64,000 nt of DNA from Acarospora socialis (taxonomy: Eukaryota > Ascomycota > Lecanoromycetes > Acarosporales > Acarosporaceae): the NCBI GenBank assembly GCA_025617375.2, contig JAMYGW020000007.1:1364001-1428000 (forward strand), given 5' to 3'. The notes under the pieces were generated by a model. That model worked only from the letters and a program-made list of their open reading frames with translations. It was not told the DNA's origin and ran no database searches. Position numbers and translations under genes: made by a program. Shown here piece by piece: positions 57,522 to 64,000 of the stretch; position 1 is the stretch's first letter, and each line of letters begins with the position of its first letter.

Positions 57522-60089
57522 CTATGCATACCTTACACTTGGCTGATAATATGTCGGTGGCGGTATCGGGGGCTGATGTTGCCAGTACGGGCCAGGGCCA
57601 GGGCCACCACCCCACCCACCAGTATGGCCGTGACTTCTCATCGGCGGTACCGGTGGTGGCGGGTACCAAGGTTGTTGTTGTTGTCGTGATGTTGTTCGCC
57701 GTTTCGGCTGCCGTCGAGGCCGTCTGCAACGTCTGACGATGCAGCCTAGTATCATCAGTAGGATGACGCCGCCGACCGCACAGCAAAGACCGATGACGAG
57801 CGGCTTGTTATCATTGATCCAGGAGCCAACCTCCTTCGCCGTGGACGATCCTTTGCATTGGCCCTACAGAACGATCAGCGACTCCATCAGATGAAGAAAA
57901 GGAAATGGGATATGCTTACATTCACACATTTACCACCGCCGCCGCAGTTCGTACCATCAAGGAAATTCTGTTGCATGCTATAGCAAGTTCCGGGTCCGAA
58001 CTCAGGCGAAGCGCAAGTTAGACTGCATGTTTGGCTGTTGCAGGCATAGGTGTCGTTGTTCTGCGTGTACGACCCCATTAATGTTTTGCACTGCAAATCC
58101 CTCGATGTGCATTGTCCACTTGCGCACTGCAGTTTGAGCGAACTGTTGCCGCAGCTTTGGCCGTCTGGTGCAGTCTGATCAGCTGGACATAACGGATCTT
58201 TCCCCGAGCACACCTCCTGAGGATCGCATTCCCCTGTGCTGGTTCGGCACACCGTGCCAGAGGACGCGAACTGGCAACCCTTGCAACAACCTTCATTTGC
58301 ATCGTCGCAGACGGCGTTGTTCTTGAACTTGCACGTCGCGGGGTCACAGCACTGATTGTTCCCGCAACTACTAGCACCACCACAATCACAATCCTCTCCA
58401 GGCTCGACAATGCCGTTACCGCATTGATTTCCAGAAATAGTAGTAACGCCTTTGTTGGCAGACAAGCACGACGTCTTGACACTATTCCGGCCGATGGCAG
58501 AACAGATGTTGCCAATAGAGCAAGGGCTGAACTGGGTAATGCCTCGACCGGTGGACGGATTCATGATGTATTGAGAACCTGCATCACAGATTGAGGCACT
58601 AAGCGGACAGCACTGTTGAGCGTTGACGGTGTTTCCGTCACTACACGTTGCACTGTTGCAGTCATGAACAGCACCAAAAGTATGACCGGATTCATGGCTG
58701 TTGTCTGTTAGCTCTCTTATACTTGAGTAACTCCAGGTCCACTTACGCGATGACCTGCCACTCCGTCGAAGTTCTGGCAACCACATTAGCCCCACTAACA
58801 GTTTCTGAGGTACCGTCCGACGCTTGTGCTTTATTGACTTGAGTCACGCATACCTGCCCCAGCCAAGCAAGTCCCACTTCGGCGCCAGTAGCGCATGTTG
58901 TGAGTAGGGTCCAATAGGCGTTGCCGTCGTTCCGGTCTCCGCGCCATTGAGAAAAGGTATTCAGTCGATCAGAGATAGTTGTATTGCCGGAGCATCCAAC
59001 GTTCCAAGGCGTGGCAGCCGCTGGTGTTCCCGGACAGTTGCCGTCAATCACGGTAAGATTTTGCAACCCGAGTGTGATATTGAACGTTCTTTCGTAGAGA
59101 TCAGATGCAGAATTGATCTGAGTGATAACGTTATGGCGAACGCTGTCTGTGGAGTTGAATCCCCCAGTATATGTGCAATCAGTGGCAACTCCGATAAGTG
59201 CCACTTTCCTGGTTGAAGGACAACCGGCAGTGTTTCCAATAGTTGACTTGAGGTTCACACCAGCCGAGTTGCCTCCACTTGGAATTCCGTTTGTATCGAT
59301 CTGGCGCTTCCCAAAGAGCGAGTTCATCGGCATGGCACCCCAAAACCCGACATCACGCTTCAACGCCGTCGAGAATATTGGGTGACTCGAATCGGAGTTG
59401 AAACCTGATTGATCAGCCCGACAAATTGACTCCACCAAGCCTGAACGTTTGACTCCCTCGTGGACGCTGTGACCAATGTCCGAGTCCCTGAAGACGACCA
59501 TATACTCATCGTCGCTGTCTTCGACATGCGGATCTAACTCGTGCTTTGTCTGCATATAATTCGATCGAAATTGGACGTGGTGATGGTCATGCATGATGGT
59601 GAAGGCTCCTTCGAACAGCGGATCTATCCCGTCCCTGCGAATCACTATCCTTGCCCACCCAACGCTACTCCAACTACCATCGACCTCCCGGATCCATGCT
59701 AAACCCTTGAAAACCTTGTGCGCTTCTCGCTCTATCGGTTCTGTCCGCAGGACCTCTCCATTGGCATCAAGATATTGAACGGCAACACCCTCGGCAAGGA
59801 TATCATGATTTGGCTCCAGAGTCAACTTTATTCGTTGCTGATTTTGATGTAGGCTGAAGACGAGGTCAAAATGCGAAAGCGCATGCACTCGACGTGAGGG
59901 CGTCTGTATCTCTGGTTGTTCGATTAGGGAGAGATAATTCAACGGGTTCCGGCTGTGTGAGTTTGCTGCAGAGCGACTGATTAGTGAACGTAAACCAACA
60001 AATAAGAAGAAGATATGCTCACCGTCTACAAAAGAAAAAAGACAGGAAAGACCTATGAAGACTGTCGCCAGCCGTTGAAATAGAGACAT
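57522..60089 (-). CDS. ADAM-type zinc metalloprotease with disintegrin domain (fungal ADM-B-like)
   Basis: Minus-strand exons 60089-60023, 59965-58747, 58697-57920 and 57863-57522 encode 801 residues. A signal peptide (MSLFQRLATVFIGLSCLFSFVDA) is followed by a prodomain to about residue 255. The reprolysin-type protease part (KVALIGVATDCTYTGGF ... ) ends in the zinc site HESGHTFGAVHDC (HExxHxxGxxHD, about residue 430), whose first His codon begins right after the second intron. A Cys-rich disintegrin region (CGNGIVEPGEDCDCGG...) and further Cys-rich sequence lead to one membrane helix (LVIGLCCAVGGVILLMILGCIV) and a short Pro/Gln/Gly-rich cytoplasmic tail. It is a type I surface protease that probably sheds or processes cell-surface proteins. 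Fungal ADAMs have no settled substrate. All junctions keep the frame. Confidence 0.93.
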
Positions 60090-61399
60090 AACAAACGGAA
60101 TAAAGCCCCGGTCAGAGACCGCGCCGATGGTGGATACCACTCAATCAACTGCGGACTATATCCTGTTCAGAAGAGCGGTAATGATGAGGATAGGATCAGG
60201 GCTGTAGTCGTGCGCCGAGATGGGATTGAGGAGATGAGAGCGAAAGATCCTCTGCCCCAGTCGTCGTGGCTGGCTGGCTTGCACTAGGTAGGAACTGGTG
60301 TCAGCAGCAGTCGAGTGGCGATATCTGCCTTGCCTCCGGCTTGGCGATAAACGGGTGTGAGCCACTCTAGCGTGACCGGGGCTTGCTTTAGAAGTAATAG
60401 AGGGATGAGGAGTCTGTTAGCTTGAGGTACTACCGTCATGAAATAATTAAGGAAAGTGTGTTTGCGTATGATGGAGAGTAGGGTAGCGAACGTGGGGTTG
60501 AGAAGGGTGGAGGGTTGACGGGGGATGTACGGAGTAGTAAGGTAGTGAGTGTTTAGGGTCTCCGCTGCTCGGGCGATGAAATCAGGATGAGGCGGCTACT
60601 CTTCTCACACCCCTGCAATATTCCGTATTACCAATGACCAATGACCAATGACCAATGCACTGCGAAGATGGATTATCGCATTGCGGGATCTGGCTGCCTG
60701 ATCACCAAAGGTACGAGTGCTCCAACTTTTAAAGATCTAAGATCTATGTTCCTATGAATCCTATCAGATATATCAGATACCCTACTCACTATGAGTTATG
60801 CACCGTACATCTCCCCCTAGGTATTCACACAGCATATCTACTGTCAAAAAGGAGAGGCTGAGGATTCACATTCACCGAAAAGACCGGAGAAAAGCTAGCG
60901 ATACGGAGTACATGTGAGCAGCCTGGGCATCCAGCCTATGATTGCGCGTCCCAGTGCTTTGTACGACGTATGGAGTAGAGCAAACGAGAGGCGCAGCAGA
61001 TGCTCGACGCTGATTCACCGAGGTAAGGTAACGAGTAGACGGAGTAGAGTAGAAGGAAGATGGTACTCGTACTCCGTATAGGTAGGTAGGTAGTACCTAA
61101 TGGCTGGGGTGACGCGCGTTTGCTGATGCACATGGACAACATGGCTTATAACTGCTGTGAATTATTGTCTGTTCTTTTCTGTTATCCCGTCTTTACCTAC
61201 ATAGTTCCCGATAGACGCTCATTGTTAGGAACTCTGTATTCATCGTTATCGTCTAAGGCAGGTCTGAAGCAGTGTGAGCGGGTACTCGTACTCGTACTAT
61301 ATTTAGTTTGCCTGTTCGCCAACCCCTGTAGCGAATCTACTGTCTTCCCTCGTTGAGGTATAGAATATCCCGTCAGCTCAAAGTTTTACACCCAACACC
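60090..61399. promoter_or_regulatory. divergent intergenic region with tandem CCAAT boxes
   Basis: 1.3 kb between the ADAM gene and the next gene. Four CCAAT pentamers spaced exactly 7 bp lie at 60631-60657 (CCAATGA x3, CCAATGC). TACC/GGTA motifs occur at 60790-60830 and 61020-61100. No coding signal. Confidence 0.5.
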
Positions 61400-62206
61400 A
61401 TGGGTAACATGGGATCTAGATCGGTCAGAAGAGATGTCCCCAGAGAGCTTTTGCACCGGCGTAGTCGAAACTGTGCAATCCTTCCATCGGCGACGTTACG
61501 GTGCAGCGGTCTAATCGCCAGCAGAGATCGTTATGAAGCCTGCAGTATCTTGGCCGAAAATGGACTTTCCAGTGTTATTTGGTTTGAGGATCTCTTAGCT
61601 CTCCACGGCAGCGACACCCAAGTTTGGGATCTTAATCTCCTCGTTGATGATCCATGTGAAGCAGCGACTGTTCTTCTCCATGCTGGTTATAAAGAGACGC
61701 CACCAGATGGCAAATTCGAAGACGAGCCTGAATTCGCGGAGCGAGGCATCCGGATGGCTCTTTACCCATCCGCGACGGGTGTAGTGTTGCTCCCCGCTCG
61801 AGATTGGTACTACGATCTGAATGAGAGCGCCCACAACTGCCTCCCAGCGGTTCACGAATTCCTCGATTCGATGCTTGAGTTTTGGCTCAATATCTCCTCC
61901 CGTGACTACATGGATAGAGTGGGTTTTGCGCTATACCTTGGCTGCCTGATCAATTACTGTTACTACCTCCAGGATGTCAATGGCGACGTCGTCAAACATC
62001 CTGCTTATGCGAAGAATCTGAAGCCTGAGCATCGCGAAGTCCATTACGACATCGTGGCTGATTACGCACAGAAAGAGAGCTTCACAACTACCAGTCGGCA
62101 CCAGTATCATGCTAGAAGGAGCAGAGAGATCAAAGAAGGCACATTCATGCCTCAGCCGTACCAGAAGGCTGCGTTTCGACTGCCCTTGACGACACTTTCA
62201 GAGTAA
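61400..62206 (+). CDS. uncharacterised fungal protein, possibly nucleotidyltransferase-fold
   Basis: A single exon encodes 268 residues. I recognise no named family. The segment VIWFEDLLALHGSDTQVWDLNLLVDDPCEAATVLLHAGYKE (about residues 55-98) looks like the start of a nucleotidyltransferase-like fold seen in fungal hypothetical proteins, but no complete catalytic motif (GS...DxD) is evident, so activity is unproven. The rest is mixed alpha/beta with many Tyr residues (WYYDLNE, INYCYYLQDV), no signal peptide and no membrane segment. A TTCATTCCA-free, ordinary leader precedes the ATG. It is convergent with the phosphoesterase gene. Confidence 0.65.
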   Translation: MGNMGSRSVRRDVPRELLHRRSRNCAILPSATLRCSGLIASRDRYEACSILAENGLSSVIWFEDLLALHGSDTQVWDLNLLVDDPCEAATVLLHAGYKETPPDGKFEDEPEFAERGIRMALYPSATGVVLLPARDWYYDLNESAHNCLPAVHEFLDSMLEFWLNISSRDYMDRVGFALYLGCLINYCYYLQDVNGDVVKHPAYAKNLKPEHREVHYDIVADYAQKESFTTTSRHQYHARRSREIKEGTFMPQPYQKAAFRLPLTTLSE

Positions 62207-62351
62207 GGAGAGCATCGCCTCATGGAAACTGATTTGGATATGTTGAAATCGCATCAGGTCGCTCGGGTAGGCCTTCAAGTGCTCTCGGCACGTCTCATGA
62301 TATGATCATTCAACCAACCTCGATTCCAGGTCACTCCGCCAATGGACTGAC

Positions 62352-63263
62352 TCAGACGATAACACAACCCTTGGTTTTACGCCTTCTCGTGCACTGGCCC
62401 GATTCGGACTCGAAAGGTCTGTCTCCTGAGTGGGCATCAATATCGACGCCTACCACTTTAGTCGGATCGAAAGTCAACAACTCGGTCCTATGGTATCCTT
62501 TCTGATTGGCCACAATCCGCTTTGCTGTCCGCACATCCTTGAAATCACAATTGAAATGGGTGTGTCCAAACGCCCAGAGCTTGACCTGCGGGCTCGTCCA
62601 GCACACCTGATCGGAGAGATCGGTGACAAAAGCGGACCGAACTCCGGCTGAATCCTTCATGTGTCCGGGGTCATTGGCAGCCTTAAGCATCGTCGGGCTG
62701 TGGTGCGTGAAGATTATAATGGAGCGGTGCGGCTCGTGCTGCATAATATCCACAACTTGACCATTCAGCCATTGCAGATCGGCCTGATGCGCGGCACAGT
62801 GAGAGTCCACGGTCCAGTCCTCGATGCTGGAGAAATCGGAGATGAAGCGCGCTACTGACTCTCGCTGTTCTGGGACGATGCGGGAAAACAGTGTACATCC
62901 TAGCACAGATACGCTGTCCATGAGATCGTACCTTGTGTGATCCAAAAAGACGAATCTGCCCGTTGCCGTATCCGGCGAGCACAACCGCTTCGTATCCTCT
63001 TCGAAAGCGCGTACTCTTGCTCGCGCAGCAGGAAATGCCATTCCGTACGGCTCGTGGTTTCCAAGGAGGTAAAAGACAATCTCGAAATGTTGCAGTTGCT
63101 CTTCCAAGAATTTGAAGAGCCGAGGATCAAACACGTTCCCGATGTCGCCGAGAAGAACCAAGTGTTGGTACTGACACTGAATCTTAAATGCCTCATATGT
63201 AGGTCGTGCTTCTGGCGTCTCTAAGTGGAGATCAGACATGATCTGAAATTGTACTAAACACAT
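62352..63263 (-). CDS. Calcineurin-like metallophosphoesterase
   Basis: An intronless minus-strand gene encodes 303 residues. The metallophosphoesterase motifs are complete and in order: SDLHLE (residues 9-14), GDIGN, GNHEP, FTHHSP and GHTHFN. These residues bind two metal ions in phosphoesterases of this fold. The protein starts directly with the domain (MCLVQFQIMSDLHLE), has no signal peptide, and ends in a basic, Cys-containing tail (QCTRRRKTKGCVIV). CVIV resembles a C-terminal CaaX box, so prenylation is conceivable but untested. The substrate is unknown; relatives are annotated as Ser/Thr phosphatase-like. Convergent with the gene at 61400 across 145 bp. Confidence 0.9.
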   Translation of the reverse strand: MCLVQFQIMSDLHLETPEARPTYEAFKIQCQYQHLVLLGDIGNVFDPRLFKFLEEQLQHFEIVFYLLGNHEPYGMAFPAARARVRAFEEDTKRLCSPDTATGRFVFLDHTRYDLMDSVSVLGCTLFSRIVPEQRESVARFISDFSSIEDWTVDSHCAAHQADLQWLNGQVVDIMQHEPHRSIIIFTHHSPTMLKAANDPGHMKDSAGVRSAFVTDLSDQVCWTSPQVKLWAFGHTHFNCDFKDVRTAKRIVANQKGYHRTELLTFDPTKVVGVDIDAHSGDRPFESESGQCTRRRKTKGCVIV

Positions 63264-64000
63264 TCTGGCATGGACTGGACGAGCCTATTTGGCAGTACTT
63301 GAAATCTGTATAACAGTGGACAAACTCAATAAGGTATTGGGAAATACTGAGATGTGTTGACCGGTGTGCTATAATCCTCATTCATGAGAATCTGATGTAA
63401 TGCGTGATCGGGACTAAGGTATGAGTGTTACAAGCGAGCTGAGAAGAAACGCTTCTCTCCACCTTCTCATCCGTCCGAAGGTACGAATGAACATCAGCAG
63501 CGCCTGCCTACATGTTGTACGAAGTATCTTTAATGACATCCACCCTGGCGCCAGGGCACGGAGAAATAGAAATGCGTACATCAAGATGTTGGCATACCTA
63601 CTTCATTTCATAAGCAAGCAGCAGCATCAACCCCTGCCGCCGATTGTGCCTGCGCTTTACACTGATTGTCATCCAACGATGGCTCTTCTAAGCTTCCGAT
63701 CCGTTTCTTTCTATATGTACCCTCACTGATACACTCAATCCCAATCTTCTGACCCATTCAGGCATGTGGGGTCTGGAAGCCTCAGCAGCGCAGGTCTGAC
63801 TGTGTGCCAGGCGGCTGGAGCCGCATCGCAGGTTTCAGTTGACTGTGCCTCTTTCCAGATTTGGGTGATATCAACAATATTACTGGGAATGGTGAGCCTG
63901 CTTGTGAGCATGGCAGACCCGATACAGAAAGGACAAACTATCAAAATGTGCTTCCAATAGTCTATATGAGCTGGACACCCCAGCAGCTGGCTCTCACTTC
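63264..64000. other. intergenic to window edge
   Basis: 737 bp upstream of the phosphoesterase gene. Short frames (63421-63729, 63766-63960) resemble nothing known. A gene may continue beyond the right edge but cannot be recognised from this part. Confidence 0.5.

Overview
The window is nuclear DNA of a filamentous ascomycete (Pezizomycotina). The evidence is dense genes with many 48-120 bp GT-AG introns, CTAAC/CTGAC branch sites, a fungal Ras-GEF with an N-terminal P-loop domain, a fungal ADAM protease, Mrp49, Gep3, Hul4 and Mug190 homologues, and an AT-rich repeat block that has decayed by C-to-T mutation. Protein resemblance recalled from known families points to Eurotiomycetes; this is inference, since no search was run.

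Positions 1-7640 are an AT-rich repeat island. On the minus strand at the left edge lies the 5' part of a LINE-type element with a reading frame still open off the edge. A second, more mutated copy of its 5' region lies at about 5413-5968. Between them is a minus-strand relic of a Ty1/copia-type gag with a zinc knuckle. Two head-to-head copies of a short element carrying pol III-like A and B boxes follow. The right copy ends in a long (AAAT)n tail and is flanked by a 9-bp duplication, which is SINE architecture. The decay pattern favours C followed by C or G rather than the CpA of classical RIP.

Positions 7640-64000 are gene-rich. In order: a Ras-GEF (+), a HIT zinc-finger protein (-) divergent from NFU1 (+), a 4.3 kb stretch with no recognisable gene, a PSP1-domain protein (+), RPL15 (+), a HUL4-type HECT ligase (+), a beta-alanine-synthase-like M20 hydrolase (+), RPS10 (-) divergent from SDE2 (+), the GEP3/MTG3 GTPase (+), mitochondrial ribosomal MRP49 (+), COX12 (-) divergent from a B12D/MLRQ small protein (+), an RRM protein (-), SEC31 (+), GET2 (+), DNA polymerase iota (-), an uncharacterised disordered protein (+), a Mug190-like SMP/C2 lipid-transfer protein (-), an N-acetylglucosamine-6-phosphate deacetylase (+), an ADAM metalloprotease (-), an uncharacterised protein (+) and a calcineurin-like phosphoesterase (-).

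Several genes were assembled from exons by hand. COX12 (six exons, one of only 3 nt), the B12D gene (five exons, including 22 and 13 nt) and the RPS10 5' end (start codon split by an intron) are easily missed because no single reading frame covers them. Functional themes are mitochondrial biogenesis and respiration (NFU1, GEP3, MRP49, COX12, B12D), translation (RPL15, RPS10), snoRNP and splicing factors (HIT1, SDE2), and membrane trafficking or insertion (SEC31, GET2, Mug190-like). This mix is ordinary for a fungal chromosome arm and is not a cluster of one pathway.
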